Assembly (NCBI GenBank): GCA_029855925.1
Contig: JAGSHP010000340.1
Coordinates: forward strand, 1-5,093
Source: Candidatus Thorarchaeota archaeon
GTDB lineage: Archaea > Asgardarchaeota > Thorarchaeia > Thorarchaeales > Thorarchaeaceae
Length of the DNA: 5,093 nucleotides
Reading direction: 5' to 3'
In this document: one piece after another, positions 1 to 4,822 of the stretch
Numbering within the stretch: the stretch's first letter is position 1
Layout: each line of letters begins with the position of its first letter
Program-made: the position numbers and the translations under genes
Notes under the pieces: model-generated
What the model was told of the DNA's origin: nothing
Seen by the model: the letters and a program-made list of their open reading frames with translations, nothing else
Database searches by the model: none

Positions 1-161
1 CCATCAGGTCGTTGCACCCTAGTGGGAGGCGTCGGAGTAGGCATAGTAGGCATAGTGGTGGGCTTGGTCGGATTCTGCGCAGCCACATCTACAGCAATCA
101 GTGGTTGTAGCATGAGGACTGCGAAGAAGATTCCGAGTGCGAATTTCCATCGGTCTTTCAT
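1..161 (-). CDS. Secreted or membrane-attached protein with Thr/Pro-rich linker, 5' end only
   Basis: An open frame runs from an ATG at 161-159 to the left edge without a stop, giving 53 visible residues. The N-terminus is a textbook Sec signal peptide: a charged start (MKDRWK), a hydrophobic core at about residues 7-24 (FALGIFFAVLMLQPLIAV) and a likely cleavage site near AAQ at residues 27-29. It is followed by a Thr/Pro-rich stretch at residues 31-47 (PTKPTTMPTMPTPTPPT), of the kind that forms an extended, often O-glycosylated linker in archaeal surface proteins. The start is supported by GGTGAT at 172-167, an exact match to the archaeal anti-Shine-Dalgarno end, five bases before the ATG. 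The mature domain lies outside the window, so the function cannot be named. Export is well supported; surface attachment is inference. Confidence 0.75.
   Translation of the reverse strand, partial: MKDRWKFALGIFFAVLMLQPLIAVDVAAQNPTKPTTMPTMPTPTPPTRVQRPD
37..54. repeat. Two tandem 9-base units encoding Met-Pro-Thr repeats
   Basis: The unit GTAGGCATA occurs twice back to back on the plus strand, at 37-45 and 46-54. Read on minus it encodes the MPT-MPT part of the Thr/Pro linker in the secreted protein. This is a small in-frame tandem duplication, so the linker can change length without a frameshift. Confidence 0.7.
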
Positions 162-192
162 CGGTTATCACCGAGATGACCGTGCTCAGAAT

Positions 193-200
193 GTATATAA
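193..200 (-). promoter_or_regulatory. Candidate TATA box for the secreted-protein gene
   Basis: On the minus strand the bases read TTATATAC, close to the archaeal TATA consensus. Transcription about 26 bases downstream would begin near position 170, leaving a leader of about ten bases that just holds the GGTGAT ribosome site. It sits in the 167-base gap between the hypothetical gene's stop and this gene's start. Assigned by spacing and composition only. Confidence 0.45.
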
Positions 201-296
201 TGAACATTATAGGAAGACTACGGAAACACTATTTGAAACTGACCTATTACGGCTTGCTTTGTGATTTATTCCTTTATGAAGCTTGATAATCTTTCA

Positions 297-319
297 GCAT
301 CTCATTTCAATGAGGATGC
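297..319 (-). other. Hairpin just downstream of the hypothetical gene
   Basis: The plus-strand arms GCATCTCAT (297-305) and ATGAGGATGC (310-319) pair over nine base pairs with one bulged G and a four-base loop. The hairpin begins about ten bases after the stop codon of the 150-residue gene. No T-rich run follows on the minus strand, so it is not a standard terminator; RNA 3'-end processing or stability is possible. The pairing is seen, the role is inferred. Confidence 0.4.
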
Positions 320-328
320 CAAGTTAGA

Positions 329-781
329 CTATTCTTCAAACAGCGAGGAGGAATCGGGATACAGAAGGACAAAAATCGCCTGACTCAGAGTGAGAACGCC
401 CTTACTGACATATTTCATTATGATATCTATGTTCTCCCTTGTAGAGAACCTAGATAAGACTGAGAGTGCTATATCGCGTGTGCTCTCGTCCTTCACCAGT
501 GACTCGAGAGTCTGAACAATGATTGTCTGACGAGCGTCTGGACCCGACTCGGTCAACCAGTAGAGAACATTGCAGACTGAGTCCGCATCGGCACCTGATG
601 CCTCAGCAACCTTGGAAACTGCGTCAGCAATATTGTCTGCAGCAGGCCCCTCCTTGATCCCCTTTAGTTCACTCTCGATAATCTCAAGTAGGGATTGTGT
701 GCTCTTGGGGGAGGCACGGATCATGTCAACCAGATCAGTACGTGCCTGGGCCAGTTTTGCAGCCTCATCGTTTCCGCTCAT
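329..781 (-). CDS. Hypothetical 150-residue helical cytosolic protein
   Basis: I do not recognise a family. The protein is soluble, with no signal peptide or membrane segment and a single cysteine (C70). It looks almost wholly alpha-helical. Successive amphipathic stretches are visible at about residues 5-22, 28-44, 48-62, 66-78, 82-97, 101-111, 115-126 and 130-140, separated by Ser/Gly/Pro/Asp turns. Such paired short helices could stack like HEAT or ARM repeats, but no repeat consensus is clear. The C-terminus is acidic (SSSLFEE). I chose the ATG at 781 because AGGAG lies nine bases upstream (795-791); an in-frame GTG at 817 would add 12 residues but would place that ribosome site inside the coding region. 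It is separated from the HAD gene by 139 bases and appears to have its own promoter. That it is a real gene is fairly sure; its role is unknown. Confidence 0.72.
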   Translation of the reverse strand: MSGNDEAAKLAQARTDLVDMIRASPKSTQSLLEIIESELKGIKEGPAADNIADAVSKVAEASGADADSVCNVLYWLTESGPDARQTIIVQTLESLVKDESTRDIALSVLSRFSTRENIDIIMKYVSKGVLTLSQAIFVLLYPDSSSLFEE

Positions 782-804
782 TGTCTTAGTCTCCTGTGCA
801 GAGT

Positions 805-824
805 CATAATTATGCACATATGTG
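805..824. promoter_or_regulatory. Two abutting perfect 10-base palindromes, possible operator
   Basis: CATAATTATG (805-814) is followed directly by CACATATGTG (815-824); each equals its own reverse complement. They lie between the likely TATA box and the ribosome site of the 150-residue gene, covering the expected transcription start. A dimeric repressor bound here would block initiation. The symmetry is seen directly; regulation is inference, and AT-rich promoter DNA makes palindromes more likely by chance. Confidence 0.4.
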
Positions 825-827
825 TTA

Positions 828-835
828 CTAATTAA
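828..835 (-). promoter_or_regulatory. Candidate TATA box for the hypothetical gene
   Basis: The minus strand reads TTAATTAG. Initiation about 26 bases downstream would fall near 805, giving a leader of roughly 24 bases that contains AGGAG at 795-791. A second AT-rich element, GTATATCAT on minus near 898-906, could be an alternative promoter with a leader of about 95 bases. Confidence 0.35.
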
Positions 836-920
836 GATTCTTTGTACTAGTCGAGGACACTAAATTCGTGGTCAGTGATGTCATCGTCTGAACTTCGGGT
901 ATGATATACGGACAGTTGAC

Positions 921-1697
921 CTATTTATGCATCGTATCGGGCAACAGATCCGAGATGGAACTGACAACGGCTCTTGGTGCGTTCTGCGCCCCATATTGTG
1001 CCAACAGTGCCTCAAGTGAGTTTCCACGATAGTTGATCCACACAGAGTCCAGCCCTGCATTATGGGCTCCCACGATGTCTGCCAAGAACTCATCCCCTAC
1101 AGCCAATACCGACTGTTTGTCAACTTCCAGAGATTCAACAACATATTCGAAGGGTCGCGGGTGGGGTTTGTAGGTGTGAACAACTCCACTGTCGACCAGG
1201 ACGTCGAAGAAGCTGCGTACTCCGAGTCGTGTGAGTATAATCTCTAGATGGTTCTCAAAGGAGTTTGTGATGGCAGCCATTTGAATCCCATGCTCTCTTA
1301 GCTTGGTCAATAGTGGGAGGGTTCCAGGAAACAGTTCAGCCAGCTCCAGATGAAGCCTTGAGAACTCCTTGGCTGCGGCTGTTAGAAGTTCATCGGCGGC
1401 CCCCAGTCCAATGGCACTGAGACCAGTGGCGATTGCGTCCTTGATGATCTGAAATGAGGACTTGTATGGAGCGCCGTGAACGACCTCGTCCATCTGATGA
1501 AAGTAGTCATTGACAAGGGCCTTGAGATACTGCTGGAATCTCACCTCGGAAGTCAGATTGAGACGACGGAACAGATACTTGCTGGCGATGATGGGAAATT
1601 GATGCGAGTCCACGAGGGTACCATCAAGGTCGAAGATTATGGCATCATAGTTGAAGACGAGAGAGGCAGCACTCACAATAACAGTTCCCCGATTCAT
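921..1697 (-). CDS. HAD-superfamily hydrolase, probable small-molecule phosphatase
   Basis: All four HAD motifs are visible in this 258-residue protein. Motif I is FDLDGT at residues 22-27 (nucleophile D23, acid/base D25). Motif II is TNS at 144-146. Motif III is the lysine of YKPHP (K177). Motif IV is GDEFLAD at 201-207 (D202 and D207 for magnesium). About 115 residues between motifs I and II form a helical C1-type cap, as in phosphoglycolate phosphatase and beta-phosphoglucomutase relatives, which usually hydrolyse small phosphate esters. Length is slightly above the usual 210-240 because of an N-terminal extension of about 16 residues and a C-terminal tail. The ATG overlaps the stop of CoA-transferase subunit B as ATGA, and no strong Shine-Dalgarno precedes it, so translation is probably coupled. 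The fold and magnesium-dependent phosphoester hydrolysis are well supported; the substrate is unknown. Haloacid dehalogenase or mutase activity is less likely but not excluded. Confidence 0.9.
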   Translation of the reverse strand: MNRGTVIVSAASLVFNYDAIIFDLDGTLVDSHQFPIIASKYLFRRLNLTSEVRFQQYLKALVNDYFHQMDEVVHGAPYKSSFQIIKDAIATGLSAIGLGAADELLTAAAKEFSRLHLELAELFPGTLPLLTKLREHGIQMAAITNSFENHLEIILTRLGVRSFFDVLVDSGVVHTYKPHPRPFEYVVESLEVDKQSVLAVGDEFLADIVGAHNAGLDSVWINYRGNSLEALLAQYGAQNAPRAVVSSISDLLPDTMHK

Positions 1698-2464
1698 TCG
1701 CCTTTGCCAAGGTAGACCCCATGGGGGTCAAGTCTGTGCATTATCTCAATTTGCTCCTGTGTAGGTTCAGGCGTCACAGGAACGTCATCAGGTACTATGA
1801 GGTCAAACATGACATTTTCAAGCACGTCATCGACCGTGTATCCAGGGTGAACGCTCATCAACCGAATCTTCAACGTCTTGGGATCAAAGTCCATCTGGCA
1901 CATGTCAGTAATGACGACCTCAGGTCCTCCACCAATGAGTCCCCACTTCTCCCGCGATCCCGGGCCCTCAAGATGCCCGGGGCTGGTCATATAGTCGAGC
2001 TTCTTGACGAACTTCCGCTTATCATGAGTCATCATGATGATCAGTCGCTTGGCCGATGAGGCTATGTCGTTGCCACCACCGCTTCCTGGCAGACGCACCT
2101 TCGGTTGCTCGAAGCTGCCAATGTAACTGGTGTTGAGGTTTCCATACTCGTCAATCTGTGCGGCACCTAGAAAGCCCACGTCAATCCTACCAGCCTGAAG
2201 TATGAAACCAAGAGTCTCAATCAGTCCAATAGCAGCCGAACACCCAAAGTAGTACCTTGAGTCAGCAACTGAGAGGGGGACGTTCTTCGGACGGGCATCA
2301 ATGAATCCAGCCTCAGAGATCAGGTTTGCATTGGGGGCATGGGTCTCCTTTGCAAGAAGAGCTGCAAGAAGAGGGAGTCCGGTTCCCCCAAAGACATTCT
2401 CCCCATCACGAACGTGTCGCGACGCACATGCTGCTAGAAATTCAATCTTGGAATACTCTACCAT
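1694..2464 (-). CDS. Family I CoA-transferase, beta subunit (glutaconate CoA-transferase B-like)
   Basis: This 256-residue protein matches the small subunit of family I CoA-transferases, which swap CoA between an acyl-CoA and a free carboxylate through a glutamyl-CoA thioester. ISEAG at 49-53 places E51 where GctB-type subunits carry the catalytic glutamate. Other family hallmarks are GGTGLP near 26-31, GAAQIDEYGNLNT at 100-112, and the glycine-rich loop GSGGGND at 127-133, expected to shape the oxyanion and CoA site. Near the end, HPGYTVDDVLENVMFDL is the usual helix ahead of the C-terminus. It lies directly downstream of subunit A and should form an alpha/beta heteromer with it in the cytosol. 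E51 argues against the IpdB-type ring-cleaving hydrolases, which as I recall lack this residue. Glutaconate, a 3-oxoacid, or an aromatic or branched acid are all possible substrates. Family assignment is firm; the substrate is open. Confidence 0.92.
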   Translation of the reverse strand: MVEYSKIEFLAACASRHVRDGENVFGGTGLPLLAALLAKETHAPNANLISEAGFIDARPKNVPLSVADSRYYFGCSAAIGLIETLGFILQAGRIDVGFLGAAQIDEYGNLNTSYIGSFEQPKVRLPGSGGGNDIASSAKRLIIMMTHDKRKFVKKLDYMTSPGHLEGPGSREKWGLIGGGPEVVITDMCQMDFDPKTLKIRLMSVHPGYTVDDVLENVMFDLIVPDDVPVTPEPTQEQIEIMHRLDPHGVYLGKGE

Positions 2465-2472
2465 TCTCTCTG

Positions 2473-2480
2473 CACCTCCT
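2473..2480 (-). promoter_or_regulatory. Strong ribosome binding site of CoA-transferase subunit B, touching the stop of A
   Basis: AGGAGGTG on the minus strand is a full match to the archaeal anti-Shine-Dalgarno and lies eight bases before the ATG at 2464. Its first A is also the last base of subunit A's TGA stop. Ribosomes finishing A are thus delivered onto the start of B, which suits equimolar subunits. Confidence 0.8.
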
Positions 2481-3394
2481 CAATAACCCCATGGCTTCCT
2501 CGCCCTCAGGCTGTGGAGCCGATTCCAACCGACCATGTTCAGATAGCCGTAGTGATCATCAACACCAAGGATGTGCCCGTTGAGATACTCTTCCCAACCC
2601 TCCTCGGTCTTTGTCAGCTTGTGAAACATCATCAGGTGCTCCAAGTCGTAGTCGTAATAATTGTGACACTGCATAGGATGCGCCGCATATGGAAGAACGA
2701 CAATGTGATCAACATACATTGCAGGAATGACTGTGCGATCTGGAGAGTGGCGGATCTCTTCAGAGCCAACCAGCTCCTCTGCAAGAACGATGAGCTTCTT
2801 ACCGCAACGTGAACCTTCAATGTCTTCACCCACGATGCCGTCGATCTGAGCGTTGCCGTCGGCATCTACCCTCTGAACATGCACAATGCTGAAGTCAGGC
2901 TGAACTGATGGCACTAGGCAGACCTTACCGCCCCCAAAGGGATCGTCAATCACCTTCAGCTTCTTGTCACCGCGATACCTAGACTTGGTGATCATATCTG
3001 TACCCATGAGACTCCGTATTGGCATGAAGGGCACATTCAGCGCACCCCCCAGAAAACGCATAGCCATCGCAAGATTGGAGTAGTCCTCCATCTCAACATC
3101 TCCAGACGCCACACGTCTACGGAGATTGTTCGCCAGTCCAAGGGCCTCAATTGCCACAAAGGCGACCTCCAATCTCTTTGCGACATGAGCACCGACCATA
3201 ATCTCAATGTCGACCTCAGAGCCACAGGTATAGATTGTTAGGTCTCGTTTTTTCTGTCGGACCAACTCATGTGCAAAAGCAATCGGAGCCCGCTGATAAC
3301 CAAAGCCGCCCCAAAAGAGCCCAGACCCATCTGGTACAAGCTTTGCCGCCTCTTCAAGGGTGATTATCTTGTCATGGACCTCACTTTCGGTCAC
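2480..3394 (-). CDS. Family I CoA-transferase, alpha subunit (glutaconate CoA-transferase A-like)
   Basis: This 304-residue protein is the large partner of the downstream beta subunit. It has the family N-terminal signature GGFGYQRAPIAFAHELVRQ at 29-47. A conserved central block follows: EMEDYSNLAMAMRF at 101-114, then GVPF-like NVPFMPIRSLMGTDM at 120-134. Further on, VQPDFSIVHVQRVDADGNAQIDG at about 164-186 is the usual pattern of alpha subunits, then YVDHIVVLPYAAHPMQ at 227-242. Length fits the GctA group (about 300-320), longer than the 220-residue SCOT or AtoD type, so a glutaconate-type or related enzyme is favoured. The start is a GTG at 3394, chosen because GAGGTG ends seven bases upstream. 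It is the first gene of the operon A-B-HAD. The family is sure; the carboxylic acid used is not, and relatives include ring-opening hydrolases of steroid degradation. Confidence 0.92.
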   Translation of the reverse strand: MTESEVHDKIITLEEAAKLVPDGSGLFWGGFGYQRAPIAFAHELVRQKKRDLTIYTCGSEVDIEIMVGAHVAKRLEVAFVAIEALGLANNLRRRVASGDVEMEDYSNLAMAMRFLGGALNVPFMPIRSLMGTDMITKSRYRGDKKLKVIDDPFGGGKVCLVPSVQPDFSIVHVQRVDADGNAQIDGIVGEDIEGSRCGKKLIVLAEELVGSEEIRHSPDRTVIPAMYVDHIVVLPYAAHPMQCHNYYDYDLEHLMMFHKLTKTEEGWEEYLNGHILGVDDHYGYLNMVGWNRLHSLRARKPWGY

Positions 3395-3401
3395 GTATTT
3401 G

Positions 3402-3407
3402 CACCTC
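3402..3407 (-). promoter_or_regulatory. Ribosome binding site that fixes the GTG start of subunit A
   Basis: GAGGTG on the minus strand lies seven bases before the GTG at 3394-3392. There is no ATG near this position in the frame, so this site is what supports the non-ATG start. Confidence 0.65.
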
Positions 3408-3448
3408 GTCCAGAGCGGACTGCTCTCCTTCGCCTGTACTGCAATAGT

Positions 3449-3458
3449 CCTTTTATCT
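3449..3458 (-). promoter_or_regulatory. Candidate TATA box for the CoA-transferase/HAD operon
   Basis: The minus strand reads AGATAAAAGG, an A/T-rich core in a mixed-composition gap. Initiation about 26 bases downstream falls near 3427, giving a leader of about 33 bases that includes GAGGTG. Purine-rich bases precede it, as expected for a BRE. Placement is by spacing only. Confidence 0.4.
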
Positions 3459-3459
3459 T

Positions 3460-3494
3460 TGACGCGTGACGGTGACAGTTCATCGATAGATGAA
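3460..3494. promoter_or_regulatory. Repeated TGAC elements and a 6-base inverted repeat upstream of the operon promoter
   Basis: TGAC occurs three times on plus, at 3460, 3467 and 3473, spaced seven and six bases apart. It is followed by a perfect inverted repeat TTCATC-GATA-GATGAA at 3479-3494. Both sit just upstream of the candidate TATA box of the CoA-transferase operon, a normal place for archaeal activator sites. The inverted repeat is also 36 bases past the zinc-ribbon gene's stop and could instead be a 3'-end hairpin of that transcript. Confidence 0.35.
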
Positions 3495-3529
3495 AGTTGA
3501 CAGAGTCTGAGACATCGGTGAGAACGTCA

Positions 3530-3874
3530 TCACAATCGATGTAGTAGAGCCACGAAGGCGACAAATAGTACTATGATAAACAGGATCATGCAACACACAA
3601 CAGTACACTTGCAGCATGTGCTACCGGGTCTCTTGACACCGATCTTGGCCGCTGGACGGGCTGTCATCTCACGTAATCTTGAGAACTCTGGGCGGGGAGA
3701 GCTCAGGGGTTTGGCTGTGGCAGCACCTTCGGGGGTGAATGCCCCAAATCCAACTATGTACTCAAAACGGCCACCACAGTGCGGACAGGTGATCATTACA
3801 GACTCGTCGGGGCTTCCGAGAGGGGCGTTCTCAATTGGTGCCCCACAATATGGGCACTTCTCTTTCTCACTCAT
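3530..3874 (-). CDS. Zinc-ribbon protein with C-terminal transmembrane anchor
   Basis: The 114-residue protein has an N-terminal zinc ribbon: CPYC at 7-10 and CPHC at 30-33, with a GGRFEY strand after the second knuckle, enough for one tetrahedral zinc site. A Pro/Ala/Arg-rich linker covers about 45-85. A cluster of five cysteines (CCKCTVVCC, residues 87-95) enters a hydrophobic helix at about 91-111, leaving a tail of only a few residues (HRL). The basic linker before the helix and the very short tail suggest a tail-anchored protein with the ribbon in the cytosol. The ATG is supported by AGGAGTG seven bases upstream (3888-3882). It is a single-gene unit, 135 bases before the CoA-transferase operon and divergent from the methyltransferase. 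Partner and function are unknown; binding to protein or nucleic acid is typical for such ribbons. The juxtamembrane cysteines might bind metal, form disulfides or be lipidated. Confidence 0.82.
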   Translation of the reverse strand: MSEKEKCPYCGAPIENAPLGSPDESVMITCPHCGGRFEYIVGFGAFTPEGAATAKPLSSPRPEFSRLREMTARPAAKIGVKRPGSTCCKCTVVCCMILFIIVLFVAFVALLHRL

Positions 3875-3917
3875 ACGGGGTCACTCCTGACTAGCACGTA
3901 ATATAACTGTGGGAGCC

Positions 3918-3925
3918 ATTTAAAA
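3918..3925. promoter_or_regulatory. TATA box of the zinc-ribbon gene, perhaps shared with the divergent methyltransferase
   Basis: The minus strand reads TTTTAAAT, a good archaeal TATA box; initiation about 26 bases downstream, near 3896, leaves a 22-base leader carrying AGGAGTG. Read on plus the same bases are ATTTAAAA, and initiation would fall near 3948, just ahead of GGAG (3951-3954) and the leader ORF. I see no other TATA-like element before the methyltransferase. The minus-strand assignment is the stronger one. Confidence 0.5.
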
Positions 3926-3960
3926 CTAATCTGGTTCAAATCGAAAGAGCGGAGAGTTCA

Positions 3961-4029
3961 ATGAGGATGGGAAAGCCAAGAGGAGAAGCCAACGATTCGA
4001 CAAACAACATCGTGATGGTGTCATTGTAG
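3961..4029 (+). CDS. Candidate 22-residue leader ORF ahead of the methyltransferase
   Basis: A short frame starts at ATG 3961 (MRMGKPRGEANDST...) and stops at TAG 4027-4029, one base before the methyltransferase ATG. It has its own ribosome site, GGAG at 3951-3954, six bases upstream, whereas the methyltransferase start has only a distant GGTG (4017-4020). Ribosomes ending here could re-initiate on the methyltransferase. The peptide has a basic N-terminus and no recognisable domain. It could equally be a chance frame within an untranslated leader. Confidence 0.35.
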   Translation: MRMGKPRGEANDSTNNIVMVSL

Positions 4030-4030
4030 A

Positions 4031-4804
4031 ATGAGAGAGAGAATAGAGTCCCACCGCTCAAGTGGTGAGTACGCAGAGATTGCAGAATACTATGATCTCT
4101 TTGCTGAAAATGATGATCTGGAGTTCTACCACAAAATGGCTGGCTGGTGGGGAGATCCAGTTCTTGACCTTGCAGCGGGTACGGGTCGAGTTGCAATCTC
4201 ATTAGTTCAGGCGGGTCACAGCGTCACTGCCCTCGAGATTGAACCTGCAATGCGACATGTCATGACGAGAAAAGTGTCAAATCTCAATGAGGAGGAACAG
4301 AGCCGAATAAGAATCGTTGAGGGAGATATGACGGATTTCGAACTTGGAACGAAGTTCTCTGTAATCATCATTCCGGCATCCTTCGGCCATGCAAAGACGA
4401 CCGAGGAACAACTGTCCCTACTCAAATGCGTTAGGAGGCATCTCTCATCGGAGGGCGTGTTCATCTTGGACCTATTCCCAGGTGGCGCAATGCCAGAACA
4501 TTCAGAGTTTGAGAATGGACCTGTGGAGATGGGAGATGGGAGAGTTGTATCTCGCAAGGGAATGGTTGATTGCGATTACCTGACACAAACTCTGACACTC
4601 CAACTCGTCTACACCATCAAGAGGAATGGGGTCAAAAACGAGATAATCAGAACCAGAAGTCAGGCTGCAATCATCTTCAATCGAGAGGCAGATCTCTTAT
4701 TCAGATTGGCAGGGCTCAAGATAGTTGAAGAATACGGTGCCTTTGACGGGCGACCATATTCTCCAATGGATGGTAGACGCATTGTCCTTCTACAGCCGGG
4801 CTAA
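4031..4804 (+). CDS. Class I SAM-dependent methyltransferase
   Basis: The 257-residue protein has a Rossmann-type methyltransferase domain. Motif I is VLDLAAGTG at 44-52, the SAM-binding loop. E69 in ALEIEPAM ends strand 2 and should hold the SAM ribose. GDMTDF at 98-103 is the adenine-side motif. FSVIIIPASFGHAKTTEEQ at 109-127 is motif IV, and HLSSEGVFILDLF at 137-149 the usual strand after the helix. The N-terminal EIAEYYDLFAENDDLEFY (16-33) is typical of the Methyltransf_25/11 type acting on small molecules. The beta-rich C-terminal part (about 165-257) is likely the substrate-side insertion and last strands. The ATG at 4031 is the only possible start, because an in-frame TGA lies at 4013-4015. 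It is divergent from the zinc-ribbon gene and convergent with the bactofilin-like gene, so context gives no substrate. Class and SAM binding are firm; the methyl acceptor is unknown. Confidence 0.88.
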   Translation: MRERIESHRSSGEYAEIAEYYDLFAENDDLEFYHKMAGWWGDPVLDLAAGTGRVAISLVQAGHSVTALEIEPAMRHVMTRKVSNLNEEEQSRIRIVEGDMTDFELGTKFSVIIIPASFGHAKTTEEQLSLLKCVRRHLSSEGVFILDLFPGGAMPEHSEFENGPVEMGDGRVVSRKGMVDCDYLTQTLTLQLVYTIKRNGVKNEIIRTRSQAAIIFNREADLLFRLAGLKIVEEYGAFDGRPYSPMDGRRIVLLQPG

Positions 4805-4822
4805 CGGAGCCTATTCGTTAGC
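4800..4822. terminator. Inverted repeat across the convergent gene ends
   Basis: GCTAACG (4800-4806) and CGTTAGC (4816-4822) form a perfect seven-pair stem with a nine-base loop. The left arm contains the methyltransferase stop TAA and the loop contains the opposite gene's stop TAG (4813-4811). It would fold in both transcripts. No T run follows on either strand, so termination is uncertain; a stem of this size also arises by chance a few times in 5 kb. Confidence 0.3.

Noticed and set aside
22..264. 80-residue plus-strand frame at the left edge with a hydrophobic Gly/Val start
   Set aside because: The opposite strand carries a signal peptide with a matching ribosome site, which explains the region better; the Gly/Val run is the complement of the Thr/Pro linker.
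782..817. Upstream GTG start that would lengthen the hypothetical protein by 12 residues
   Set aside because: AGGAG at 795-791 is correctly placed for the ATG at 781 and would be internal if translation began at 817.
870..920. Possible C/D box guide RNA (GTGATG and CTGA boxes in the gap after the HAD gene)
   Set aside because: The boxes are only about six bases apart, too close for a guide segment, and a proper second box pair is missing.
1721..2059. 112-residue plus-strand frame inside the CoA-transferase B gene
   Set aside because: It is a shadow of a firmly identified gene, and its composition has no recognisable fold.
3573..3890. 105-residue plus-strand frame opposite the zinc-ribbon gene
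   Set aside because: It is antisense to a gene with clear CxxC motifs, a membrane helix and a ribosome site; its own translation shows no domain.
4216..4557. 113-residue minus-strand frame opposite the methyltransferase
   Set aside because: It lies entirely within the SAM-binding domain coding region and has no motif of its own.
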